Below, one piece after another: positions 13,593 to 21,243 of a DNA stretch of 31,315 nt (the first letter of the stretch is position 1; each line of letters opens with the position of its first letter). The translations under genes were made by a program, and so were the position numbers. The DNA is from a virus. Below the pieces are notes generated by a model. That model did no database searches. It saw nothing but the letters and a program-made list of their open reading frames with translations, and was not told the DNA's origin. Where the stretch lies: the IMG/VR virus record IMGVR_UViG_3300025644_000172, positions 1 to 31,315 of that record; one strand, given 5' to 3'.

Positions 13593-15536
13593 TTAACTTA
13601 ATTCGTCTGTCATTACTAAATCTTTTGCCATTATTTCGGCTAATTCACCATTTCGTACTACCTTTATGTATTCAGTTAAATTGTATTGTTTTGTTGTTCC
13701 ATCCTCTAACTGAACTTGGATTCGTTCTGGTGAACTCAATTCGTTATTATACTTGGTATTACCCATATCTGCGGTTGATTTGATAATCAACTGACCCGAT
13801 GAGGTTGTTGCACCTGCATTATCCACATCATAAAATCTCCAACCATACAACCCAAGTACACCATATAAACTATTTAATAGTATCTTTTGTACATGTTGAC
13901 GTTTATTGTAATAATTATATTTTTCGGTATCATTTGCTATACCGTATTTTTTCATTAAACCTTTATATTCAACTCGTTTATCAAACCAAATGTTCAATAT
14001 ACCTGGAATACAACCTACAATATCAGTACGATATACTACACCATTTGCTGAAATGGTCATTTCATTATCTGTAATGTATTTCTTGAAATCCGATTTTGGA
14101 ATAACATGGTCACCAACATGGATTTTGTAATCATCATCACTCAGATATTTCGTATAATCCCAATTATCAATTTTCAACACTTTGGTTTCAGGACTGATAT
14201 TTAATGTGATAATTATCATTGGATACAATGAAGTTAAATCCAAGTCATATATCCATTCATATCTACCTGTAATTGGGTCTTTTACATATGCACCCATTAA
14301 ATCAATAACAACACCCCACTCTTTATCCAATGTTTCTGGAAGTGGTTTTGCCGTTTCAAAATATCCCTGTTCACGGTTAATACCTATATATGGTATTAGT
14401 ATTTTACTTGATTTTGATTTATTTATCTTTAGTGTACCAGTATTTGGTATTTCAGCCAATGAACCCCTTACGTATATACGTGTTTCACCCGATATACCCT
14501 TTTTGATTATTAACTTAGTTTTTGGTTTTTTATTCGGAGCTACTATACCACGTTGTTTTAGATACGTTAATAATGCACCCTCTAAATATTTAGATGAATA
14601 TACTATATCCTCATATGGTACGTGGCCTGCGTGACAAATACCACGTGCTAATTCAATGAACTGTAATTTCTTCTCAAACTTAACAATTAATTTGGTATCT
14701 ACTAAACTATATTCGATAAACTTATCAAGATTAGTTCTAAATAATTCATCCAAGTTACCTTGATATTCAATTTTACCCTCACCAAGTTCTAATCTAGCAA
14801 CTGTATCTAATCTATAATTCGGTAATTCACCAAAAGTAAATTTCTTGTACATTACCATGTAGTCTAAACAACTTACACCAGCAATGAACCACCTATCTCG
14901 GTAATCTGAATAAAACATCTTACCAATTGGTGATAATCTATTAGCATAGGTGTCACCAAGTACACGTTTTAACCGATTATATATGTATGGTATATCAAAG
15001 TAATCAATATTCCAACCTGTGATTATATCTGGGTGTATCTCCTCATAAATTTCTAAGAATTTCATGAGTAATTCATGTTCGGTTTGAAATGGTAATACAA
15101 TGGCTTCCGATGTTGTTCGTTCTTGCATTGTACCATCCTTATTGAGTACCAATACCCAATATTGATCAGTTGCACTGTCATGTAAACTTATAGCAGTAAT
15201 TTCGTTTTCAGCTGTTTTAATATTAGGTGCACCGGTTTCGGTTTCAACCTCAATATCAAATGGCATTACTACAATACCCGTAGATACCTCATCACTATCG
15301 GTATACATATCTACCAATACACGAGTCGTTTCAGGTACATCAGATTCAAATAAACCTTCTTGTCCTTTTTTGAATTTATATATCTTACTTAATTTATCAC
15401 CATATAAGGATGTGTATTGACCGTTTTCAGCAGGTTCATACGCATACTTAGTGTATGGCGTTGTCAAATAACCCCGTTCGTCATCCCAGATGTGAACACG
15501 GTTACGTTCTCTTTGATAATAGATGTTTTTATAAAT
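13593..15536 (-). CDS. 43A: DNA polymerase B, N-terminal fragment (gp43A-like): exonuclease and most of the palm
   Basis: The first standard start is TTG at 15467 (624 aa). The same frame stays open upstream and encodes YKNIYYQRERNRVHIWDDERGY, which looks like genuine polymerase N-terminus. ATT at 15536 is the only sensible start, giving about 647 aa. Counting from the TTG: Exo I DIE at 71-73, Exo II NIDYFD near 153-158, Exo III YSLVD at 253-257, palm motif A DLTSLYP at 410-416 with catalytic Asp, motif B KILLNSLYG at 528-536. It ends ...MTDELS before motif C, which lies on later ORFs. It is the replicative polymerase with proofreading. Confidence 0.9.
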   Translation of the reverse strand: MYKNIYYQRERNRVHIWDDERGYLTTPYTKYAYEPAENGQYTSLYGDKLSKIYKFKKGQEGLFESDVPETTRVLVDMYTDSDEVSTGIVVMPFDIEVETETGAPNIKTAENEITAISLHDSATDQYWVLVLNKDGTMQERTTSEAIVLPFQTEHELLMKFLEIYEEIHPDIITGWNIDYFDIPYIYNRLKRVLGDTYANRLSPIGKMFYSDYRDRWFIAGVSCLDYMVMYKKFTFGELPNYRLDTVARLELGEGKIEYQGNLDELFRTNLDKFIEYSLVDTKLIVKFEKKLQFIELARGICHAGHVPYEDIVYSSKYLEGALLTYLKQRGIVAPNKKPKTKLIIKKGISGETRIYVRGSLAEIPNTGTLKINKSKSSKILIPYIGINREQGYFETAKPLPETLDKEWGVVIDLMGAYVKDPITGRYEWIYDLDLTSLYPMIIITLNISPETKVLKIDNWDYTKYLSDDDYKIHVGDHVIPKSDFKKYITDNEMTISANGVVYRTDIVGCIPGILNIWFDKRVEYKGLMKKYGIANDTEKYNYYNKRQHVQKILLNSLYGVLGLYGWRFYDVDNAGATTSSGQLIIKSTADMGNTKYNNELSSPERIQVQLEDGTTKQYNLTEYIKVVRNGELAEIMAKDLVMTDELS

Positions 15537-15547
15537 AGCAGTAGTTT

Positions 15548-15778
15548 TTAAGTAGTTATCAATGTTACCTCATCTTCGGATACAAATTCTCTCCAATCGT
15601 TACCAAAGAATGCTAACCATTCTTTTTCATCCACGCGTAATACTAGTGGAAGACCAATATCATCCTCAAGAATATCATCAATTACATATATAGCATCGGG
15701 TGGTAATCCTAATTTATCTGATGCCTTTTCTGTTAATTTAACAACTGAATTTAGTTTCATAATTTTTATTTTACCCAT
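15548..15778 (-). CDS. Small hypothetical protein (76 aa, or 70 aa from 15760)
   Basis: It contains LGLPPDAIYVIDDILEDDIGLPLVLRVDEKEWLAFFGNDWREFV, a compact alpha/beta-looking small domain. The Met at 15760 (MKLNSVVKL) avoids a 13-bp overlap with the upstream gene and may be the true start. No family recognised. It is transcribed directly before the polymerase N-terminal gene, whose likely ATT start lies 12 bp beyond its stop. Confidence 0.65.
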   Translation of the reverse strand: MGKIKIMKLNSVVKLTEKASDKLGLPPDAIYVIDDILEDDIGLPLVLRVDEKEWLAFFGNDWREFVSEDEVTLITT

Positions 15779-15924
15779 TCGTTAAATGCCATTTCGTATG
15801 CTTCTACCACGTTTGTAGCAGAACCATCTTCGATGAATTTTTTAGCCCACTCTTCAACTTCTATTTGTAAGTTATAGGCACTTGCCTCGACTAGAATTTC
15901 TAGTATTTGTTGTTTTTCTTCCAT
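15766..15924 (-). CDS. Small hypothetical protein (52 aa)
   Basis: It reads MEEKQQILEILVEASAYNL, then EEWAKKFIEDGSATNVVEAYEMAFNEW, an acidic helical protein. The EWAKKFIEDG...A..AY..AF pattern resembles small phage helix proteins of unknown role. It starts 3 bp after the stop of the gene at 15928 and runs slightly into the next gene, so it belongs to the 16413-15548 run behind promoter copy 3. Confidence 0.65.
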   Translation of the reverse strand: MEEKQQILEILVEASAYNLQIEVEEWAKKFIEDGSATNVVEAYEMAFNEWVK

Positions 15925-15927
15925 TGT

Positions 15928-16413
15928 TTAATTAGTATAATTCAAAAATTTATTAATATATGAATTTAATGGTGCTGTATTTGTTACTTTTTTATTTGTG
16001 CGAGAATAATTATAAGTTTTGCGTTGTTTGAACTCACCACCATTCATTAAATATGTGAAATCATTCCAACTAAGAATATGAATATTACATTCAAACGTAG
16101 TTTCTAATAATTCAAGATGTTCACCAACATTACGTTCTATTGGTGAATATGGATGTAATATAAAAATATCACCCCCATGTAACTTATACTTTCTAATATA
16201 TTTGAAACATTTCGTTGGTAGTTTATCACCAATTGAACCACTGACCCCCTGAGCAATACAATCCATATGAAGATATCCTTCAATTATAAAGTCTATACCA
16301 TTATGTGAATTATATTTATATGGTATATGCATTGACGATAAATAATGAACAACATCAGTTTCCAATTGTTTACCTCTCTTATGTACTTTGTCTGTAAATT
16401 TTACTATTTCCAT
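15928..16413 (-). CDS. Possible restriction/resolvase-like nuclease (161 aa)
   Basis: The N-terminal part KRGKQLETDVVHYLSSMHIPYKYNSHNGIDFIIEG, then HMDCIAQGVSGSIGDK and YIRKYKLHGGDIFIL, has the helix / D / D-x-Q / helix / strand layout of PD-(D/E)XK-like nucleases such as resolvases, with Glu, Asp and Gln/Lys as candidate active-site residues. This is a fold guess from pattern only; no specific family was recognised. It heads the run leading to the polymerase and has a perfect promoter copy at 16436-16467, 23 bp before its ATG. Confidence 0.55.
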   Translation of the reverse strand: MEIVKFTDKVHKRGKQLETDVVHYLSSMHIPYKYNSHNGIDFIIEGYLHMDCIAQGVSGSIGDKLPTKCFKYIRKYKLHGGDIFILHPYSPIERNVGEHLELLETTFECNIHILSWNDFTYLMNGGEFKQRKTYNYSRTNKKVTNTAPLNSYINKFLNYTN

Positions 16414-16435
16414 TGTTTTATGTTTTATGTTGTGT

Positions 16436-16467
16436 AAAGATACGAAATATATTTTACATATCCTAAT
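16436..16467 (-). promoter_or_regulatory. Phage promoter motif, copy 3
   Basis: ATTAGG-N18-GTATCTTTA on the minus strand. Nearly identical to copy 2 along the whole element, including the spacer end ATTTC. It is positioned to drive the genes from 16413 to the polymerase. Confidence 0.75.
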
Positions 16468-16477
16468 ATTATGTTAA

Positions 16478-17182
16478 TTATTCTTTTATTATTATAAACT
16501 TACAATTTAGTAAATCTGTTATTTCTTGCTGTCTTCGTAAATCTCGTTCCTCTTGTCTACCGTGGTGTTTTTCGTAATATTCAATTACTGTGTTTTTCTC
16601 TTTACTGTAACCATCTACCCAATATCCAAGTTCTTTGATGTAAAATTCACCACCGTTTTCTGCGTGTTGTAAATCAGTTATTCCAAGTTCTGTTGCTTTT
16701 TGTTCTATAATTGGTATTGAGTTTGAATTATATAATGGATGTATCTGTCCATGTAATTTAGAACGTTGTTCAATCATAGCAATTCGTAATTTCTTCCTTA
16801 CGGCCGGTCTTTTACTTGGATTGTTATCACCTTTTAATTTTCCATTTAGTTTCATAGTTTTTCTAAACTTCTCAATGGCCTCCTGACTACGCACTTGTAC
16901 ACCTTTTTTACCTTTATTCCATGGCACATAATCTTTTTTAGCATCTCTCATTTTCTGTCTAGTATCTTCCGATGGTGTCCATCCAGTTGTATATGTGTTT
17001 CCTATCTTTGATAATGATATCTTTCGTTTTGCTTCATCTGTATGTGTTCTTCCTGTATTAGTACATGACTGACAGTTTGTCTCAATTTGATTTGCTCGTT
17101 TCCAATTTTTTTTACGGGTGTAGTTAATCGTTTTTCCGCAACTTGGACAATTTCTCTTCCATTTCTTTGATTCGTTTTTCAT
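16478..17182 (-). CDS. EDxHD-type homing endonuclease with zinc finger and NUMOD3-like repeats
   Basis: 234 aa paralogue of the gene at 6402-7118. The N-terminal four-Cys finger is C12xxC15 and C37xxC40. TDEAKRKISLSKIG and PSEDTRQKMRDAK are NUMOD3-like repeats. The C-terminal ENGGEFYIKELGYWVDGY and TVIEYYEKHHGRQEERDLRRQQEI show the E, D, H and D catalytic pattern of Vsr-like EDxHD enzymes. The middle DNA-binding part differs strongly from its paralogue while the catalytic end is nearly identical, as expected if the two recognise different sites. It lies just upstream of the promoter for the polymerase run. Confidence 0.85.
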   Translation of the reverse strand: MKNESKKWKRNCPSCGKTINYTRKKNWKRANQIETNCQSCTNTGRTHTDEAKRKISLSKIGNTYTTGWTPSEDTRQKMRDAKKDYVPWNKGKKGVQVRSQEAIEKFRKTMKLNGKLKGDNNPSKRPAVRKKLRIAMIEQRSKLHGQIHPLYNSNSIPIIEQKATELGITDLQHAENGGEFYIKELGYWVDGYSKEKNTVIEYYEKHHGRQEERDLRRQQEITDLLNCKFIIIKE

Positions 17183-17303
17183 AATATATCTCCATCAGAT
17201 GGGTATTATGTTTCTCTTTATTTTTTTCATACCAACGTTTCCAATCAGCATTATTTGCTGCTTTCTTTTCTTCTTCGGTATGATATTTCTTCTTTCTTCC
17301 CAT
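17124..17303 (-). CDS. Small basic MGRKKKY-family protein (59 aa), overlapping the endonuclease
   Basis: MGRKKKYHTEEEKKAANNA is followed by WKRWYEKNKEKHNTHLMEIYYEKR and a C-terminal EMEEKLSKLRKND. It extends 59 bp into the EDxHD gene in another frame. It is the longest of the three cassette ORFs. Retention of the protein sequence, with mostly synonymous differences from the copy at 7087-7239 in the shared block, supports translation. Confidence 0.65.
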   Translation of the reverse strand: MGRKKKYHTEEEKKAANNADWKRWYEKNKEKHNTHLMEIYYEKRIKEMEEKLSKLRKND

Positions 17304-17348
17304 CTATATATAAATATAAAACTTTTATAAAAAACCTTTGTTTAACTG

Positions 17349-18581
17349 TTATTTAGAAAAAATCCAAATAGGTTCGGAAAACAGCTTGTCTTTTGACTCT
17401 TCCGATTCCTTTATTCGTTCCTCACTATATTGTTCAGTATCAGATGCGGTGCCGGCTCCACCGGAATTTGGTCTACGTGCCATGGCCATCCCGATACAAC
17501 CCTCATATGTTAATCCCTTTGATTTAAGGAAATCATTCATTGGATTACAAATTTCTAACCAACCTCTATCAGTTGACCATTTTGAATTTGTATAAACATC
17601 AGCTATATTAATTGCAATAATACCACCTTTTTTAACAGTTGGTATAATCTTTTCAAGTGTTTTATGTAAAAACTCAGCGTTCCAATCATCTATATTCTTG
17701 TATCGTACCCAACTTTGTGTATCATCATACGAATACCGTTCTACTGAAAAGTATGGTGGTGATGTAAATACAACGTCAAAATATTCATTCCATTTACTGA
17801 AATCGAAATCCTCTGCAGGTGATATATGAAATTCTGCTGTTTTATCGTTCTCAAAGAATCCTAAATGTTTCTCATAGAACTCACTTTGTTTGTGATATAT
17901 CGGGTGATTTTCTTTACGAGGATCCAAACCAACATAATGTTCGGTTGTACTAGCCGCATAAAAACCAGCTAATCTGTCGCCCCAACCCATCGAAAAGTCC
18001 AATACGGTTTTGGCACCCAGCATTTCATAAAATATCTTGGCCACGTTAGGCTTAAATTGTGCACATATATACTTGCGTAATCCAATCATGGTACGTAATT
18101 CACTCTTACCTAATTGTGGTAATTTAAGTGAATAAGCCGCTCCCATTAATGAGGTCATAAACTTGTGGCTTTCCCATGTTCTTTGGGGGCCTGGTGAAAC
18201 TGAACCATCAACCGACCAGCGATTAATTTGTTGGAAATAATTAGATGATGCATTTCCAGTATTTAGTCTACTGAAATACATTGGTTCACCTTTGTATGTA
18301 TATGGATACCGAGATTCGGCTGCCTTACGTGGAAACCATTCTCCTTCTTTTAATATTGCATTCCAACGCACCTTTTTGAGCCTCATAAAATCTTTGTAAG
18401 CATCCTGTTCGGTGATATCCGCATATGGTATGGGATATTCCATCAAGATTTCAGCTAGTATTTCCCTAACCTCTTGTTTCGGATAGGTTTCTTTTATATG
18501 AGTCCATTGTTCTTCGTTTATGAAGAAGTAAGGCTGCATATTCTTAAACTGTTCGAAATATTCTGTTATAGGTAGTATCAT
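17349..18581 (-). CDS. SPPYF-type DNA amino-methyltransferase, paralogue B (410 aa)
   Basis: Motif I is VLDFSMGWGDRLAGF, next YVGLDPRKEN, catalytic motif IV VVFTSPPYFSVERYSYDD, then GGIIAINIADVY and a C-terminal EPIWIFSK. The N-terminal about 180 residues (ILPITEYFEQFKNMQPYFF..., FPRKAAESRYPYTYKG) are unlike the other paralogues and may set target specificity. N6-adenine or N4-cytosine methylation is predicted. Its ATG follows the GNAT gene stop directly (TAA then ATG). It ends a tight HD / amidotransferase / GNAT / methyltransferase run. Confidence 0.82.
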   Translation of the reverse strand: MILPITEYFEQFKNMQPYFFINEEQWTHIKETYPKQEVREILAEILMEYPIPYADITEQDAYKDFMRLKKVRWNAILKEGEWFPRKAAESRYPYTYKGEPMYFSRLNTGNASSNYFQQINRWSVDGSVSPGPQRTWESHKFMTSLMGAAYSLKLPQLGKSELRTMIGLRKYICAQFKPNVAKIFYEMLGAKTVLDFSMGWGDRLAGFYAASTTEHYVGLDPRKENHPIYHKQSEFYEKHLGFFENDKTAEFHISPAEDFDFSKWNEYFDVVFTSPPYFSVERYSYDDTQSWVRYKNIDDWNAEFLHKTLEKIIPTVKKGGIIAINIADVYTNSKWSTDRGWLEICNPMNDFLKSKGLTYEGCIGMAMARRPNSGGAGTASDTEQYSEERIKESEESKDKLFSEPIWIFSK

Positions 18582-19103
18582 TTAATATTTAAAAAATTGT
18601 TCTGTTTTTATCGTTTGTAATGGATATCTATATACAACACCTGGAATAATCCCATCCGCTTTAGATGTCCAATGAGTTTCTTCAACAAATTTAAATCCAT
18701 ATCGTTCGTAGAATATTCTTGCTCTACTATTGAATGAACGTACTGTTAATAGAATATTCGGAGCACCTTTTGATTTACAATACGTTACAAATTCATCTAA
18801 TACTTTTTTCGTTGCACCAACTATTTTTCTATCTGATGCTATTTGATGTATTATAAATGCCTTTGGTTTTGCTTTAGTACGTGAATTTCGTGTCACGGGT
18901 GTACTATCTGAATATTGGTGAAATGTGATAACAACACCATCTTGTAATATAAGATTACCGTTCTTTATACGTTTAATCAATCTGAATCCCTGTTTGTACA
19001 TATGTGGAAATATCTCTGGATATAGATTAATAATTGCCATTGAATCCTCAACGACTTTATCCATTTCTTCTCCCTCTTCTTTTATGTGTATGATATTCAA
19101 CAT
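18582..19103 (-). CDS. GNAT-family acetyltransferase
   Basis: 173 aa. The acetyl-CoA-binding core is visible in AFIIHQIASDRKIVGATKKVLDEFVTYC, then the ILLTVRSFNSRARIFYERYGFKFVEE block, the classical GNAT C-terminal N...A...FYE..GF motif. The signature Q/RxxGxG/A loop is present only loosely (DRKIVGA). The substrate is unknown. GNAT folds include Mom, which makes carbamoylmethyl-adenine in phage Mu DNA, so a DNA-modifying role beside a methyltransferase and an amidotransferase is possible. TAATG overlap with the upstream gene. Confidence 0.8.
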   Translation of the reverse strand: MLNIIHIKEEGEEMDKVVEDSMAIINLYPEIFPHMYKQGFRLIKRIKNGNLILQDGVVITFHQYSDSTPVTRNSRTKAKPKAFIIHQIASDRKIVGATKKVLDEFVTYCKSKGAPNILLTVRSFNSRARIFYERYGFKFVEETHWTSKADGIIPGVVYRYPLQTIKTEQFFKY

Positions 19104-20539
19104 TACCCAAAGAATTTATTTAGTACCAATGTATTCTTATACTGAAATTTATCAGCTAATCTTTGTTTTAACGTATCCTTTTGTTTTTCTATAATACCAG
19201 ATATACCAGCTCCTTGAGCAAACCATATCTTTTTTCTATATAATAGTTCATCACTTATCTCACCTTTGAATGCATCCCTTAATAGTGGTTTCATTCTACT
19301 ATTTTCAGTTTGGTACAAAGGTGGTATGTTTAATGAGTATTCCACAAATGGTCGCCAACTATATGGTGTACGTATTTCAACCGTACCACCGTGCATTATA
19401 CTTGTATTTTGAGATACGAAATTTCCTTTGTGTACATCACGTATTAATTTCCTACGAGCCTTATCATAATCCTCTTCAGTATATGCCCACCTTGTAATAT
19501 GTCCATAACTACCCCAAATTTCATCTGATAAATCACCACTAAATACTACCTTAAATCCTTGTTCATCAATAGCTTCACCGAGTTTTCTAGTAGCTAATGC
19601 ACTACCAACGTTTTGCCATTTGGCCATTTCGGTAACATACAATGTACTATCTATCATACTTTCAATTTCTTCACTTGATAAGTAAACCTCATGTAGTTTA
19701 ATACCGAATTCCTTAGCGGCTATTCTTGCAAACTCTATATCAGTACCACCATCCGTTGTAACCACAAATGCTTCAATCTGTGGGTATATCTTTGAAAGTA
19801 GGTATGTGATTATCACACTGTCTATGCCACCACTTAAAAGTGTACAAATAGGTACGTCAGATATCATCTTAACTCGTACCGCCTCTTCTAAAGATTCTCT
19901 AATTTTCTTTACTATGGATTCCCTATCATCGTTTATGATATCAGTTGACAACTCATAATATGTATGTTGTTTGTGTATCTTAGTTTTGTAATTGTATTCG
20001 ATATATGTTCCAGGTGGCACCGTTTTAACTTGTTTTTCATACAACTCGTTAATTGGCAAACCTTTCTTTTCAGAACAAAATACCAAATTAGAATCACTAT
20101 TAAGTGCATACCAAAACGGTACTTCACCAATGTAATCCCTAACTAAGAAACATGAATCAATTCGTGTATCTATAATTGCAAATGAAAACATACCGTCTAA
20201 CTCACGAAATACATCTACACCAAATTGTAAATATCCATTCAGTATAATTTCGGTATCTGAAGTCGTTCTGAATGGTATTGTAATCTTATCTTTTAATTCC
20301 TTAGTAAATTCACTTCCCCACAACTCACCATTATATGTTATACAAACCGTATGGTCTATATCCCAAAATGGTTGGTGTGCATCAGTTGATAAATCTTGTA
20401 TTGATAATCGGTTGTGTCCGAAATAGAATTCATTCACATTATCGTAAGCAGAGTTATCCCTACCACGATGTATTATTTTACGTAAACCATCTTGAATTGT
20501 ATCTACGTTGTATCCATTACCACCAATTATACCACACAT
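19103..20539 (-). CDS. Asparagine-synthase-like glutamine amidotransferase
   Basis: 478 aa, with both domains. The N-terminal Ntn-hydrolase (glutaminase) domain begins MCGIIGG with nucleophile Cys2, has HRGRD (24-28), YNGELWG (69-75) and RTTSDTEIIL. The C-terminal synthetase domain has the PP-loop LLSGGIDSV (SGGIDS 236-241) and VFSGDLSDEIWGSYGH. Reaction of the family: ATP-dependent transfer of glutamine nitrogen to a carboxylate through an adenylate. It is shorter than E. coli AsnB (554 aa). In a phage, amidation of a DNA-base or surface precursor is as likely as making asparagine. Confidence 0.9.
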   Translation of the reverse strand: MCGIIGGNGYNVDTIQDGLRKIIHRGRDNSAYDNVNEFYFGHNRLSIQDLSTDAHQPFWDIDHTVCITYNGELWGSEFTKELKDKITIPFRTTSDTEIILNGYLQFGVDVFRELDGMFSFAIIDTRIDSCFLVRDYIGEVPFWYALNSDSNLVFCSEKKGLPINELYEKQVKTVPPGTYIEYNYKTKIHKQHTYYELSTDIINDDRESIVKKIRESLEEAVRVKMISDVPICTLLSGGIDSVIITYLLSKIYPQIEAFVVTTDGGTDIEFARIAAKEFGIKLHEVYLSSEEIESMIDSTLYVTEMAKWQNVGSALATRKLGEAIDEQGFKVVFSGDLSDEIWGSYGHITRWAYTEEDYDKARRKLIRDVHKGNFVSQNTSIMHGGTVEIRTPYSWRPFVEYSLNIPPLYQTENSRMKPLLRDAFKGEISDELLYRKKIWFAQGAGISGIIEKQKDTLKQRLADKFQYKNTLVLNKFFG

Positions 20540-20540
20540 A

Positions 20541-21191
20541 TTATTTTGGTCTTACGGTATCACGTTCGATACATGTACTCATGTGGTCAGCCCAATGAAC
20601 AATATAAGGAATATTTGTTCGTCTATGTTGTGTTACATTGTAAGATTTCAAATACCGTGAATTTTCGTCCTCATACATACCATCAGCCAATTTGATACCG
20701 AAAAATTCAGTTTCGGAATAACTAATACCATACCTATTCAATAATAGAAAAGTACGATCAATTACGGTTATATATGATAACGCTGGATTTGGTACATATA
20801 GTTTGCCTTGATTCTTTATATGCCATTCCGATTCATTTGGTAAAAAGTGTATCTTACCAACATCACCAAGTTTACCCAAATCATGGTGTATTGCTGAGAA
20901 TAATAATTCTTCTTGTGTGAAATTGATTAAACCACCACTGTCTTGGTACATTTTCATCATTTTCATACCGTTCTTAGCAACGTTCATAATGTGGTCAAGA
21001 TAACCACCATCATAGGCATTATGATAATCAATGTTACCACTTGCGGGTGATATCAAAACATTTACACCTAGTTCCTTTTCAGAATACATGTGTAATAGTT
21101 TGTCTAATCTGTCTCCAGAGAATGCTTTTTTAAGGAATTCTATGAAATCTGCATAATTTTCCTGTAATTGTTGTTCTGTGTATTTTACCAT
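20541..21191 (-). CDS. HD-domain phosphohydrolase
   Basis: 216 aa. Metal ligands expected for the HD superfamily are visible: AYDGGYLDHIMNVA, ELLFSAIHHDLGKLGD with HHD at 102-104, and HWADHMS near the C-terminus. Such proteins hydrolyse nucleotides, cyclic nucleotides or (p)ppGpp. Without further motifs the substrate is open: dNTP salvage, or removal of defence signalling nucleotides. It is first in the HD / amidotransferase / GNAT / methyltransferase run and has its own promoter copy at 21209-21240. Confidence 0.85.
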   Translation of the reverse strand: MVKYTEQQLQENYADFIEFLKKAFSGDRLDKLLHMYSEKELGVNVLISPASGNIDYHNAYDGGYLDHIMNVAKNGMKMMKMYQDSGGLINFTQEELLFSAIHHDLGKLGDVGKIHFLPNESEWHIKNQGKLYVPNPALSYITVIDRTFLLLNRYGISYSETEFFGIKLADGMYEDENSRYLKSYNVTQHRRTNIPYIVHWADHMSTCIERDTVRPK

Positions 21192-21208
21192 TATATTGTT
21201 TTATTTGT

Positions 21209-21240
21209 AAAGATACGAAATTTATCTGTAATAACCTAAT
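21209..21240 (-). promoter_or_regulatory. Phage promoter motif, copy 4
   Basis: ATTAGG-N18-GTATCTTTA on the minus strand, with the spacer ending in AATTTC as in copies 2 and 3. The element ends 17 bp before the HD gene ATG, implying a very short leader. Confidence 0.75.
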
Positions 21241-21243
21241 TAT

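Larger units (their letters stand above)
12942..13595 (-). mobile_element. 654-bp insertion in the DNA polymerase gene carrying three small ORFs
   Basis: The insertion begins with the TAA that ends 43A and ends with the ATG that opens the mini-fragment. Its length is exactly 218 codons. Native polymerase sequence appears to run ...TDELS / KIKNIQKIEV... across the site. It carries ORFs of 67, 86 and 62 aa, none a recognisable homing endonuclease. The precise edges are inferred from reading frames. Confidence 0.6.
16478..17340 (-). mobile_element. Free-standing homing cassette 3 (EDxHD type)
   Basis: Endonuclease plus overlapping MGRKKKY ORF (17124-17303) plus a TTATATTTATATATAG leader, inserted between the methyltransferase gene ending at 17349 and the polymerase-side run. 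The tandem repeat seen in the other two leaders is degenerate here. Confidence 0.62.

Noticed and set aside
12942-13595. Group I or II intron inside the polymerase gene
   Set aside because: I could not identify conserved intron core elements by eye, and three packed ORFs with their own starts fill the segment. A covariance-model search would settle it.
19933-20130. Second minus-strand ORF inside the amidotransferase gene
   Set aside because: It is an out-of-frame shadow of a gene with complete, ordered catalytic motifs.
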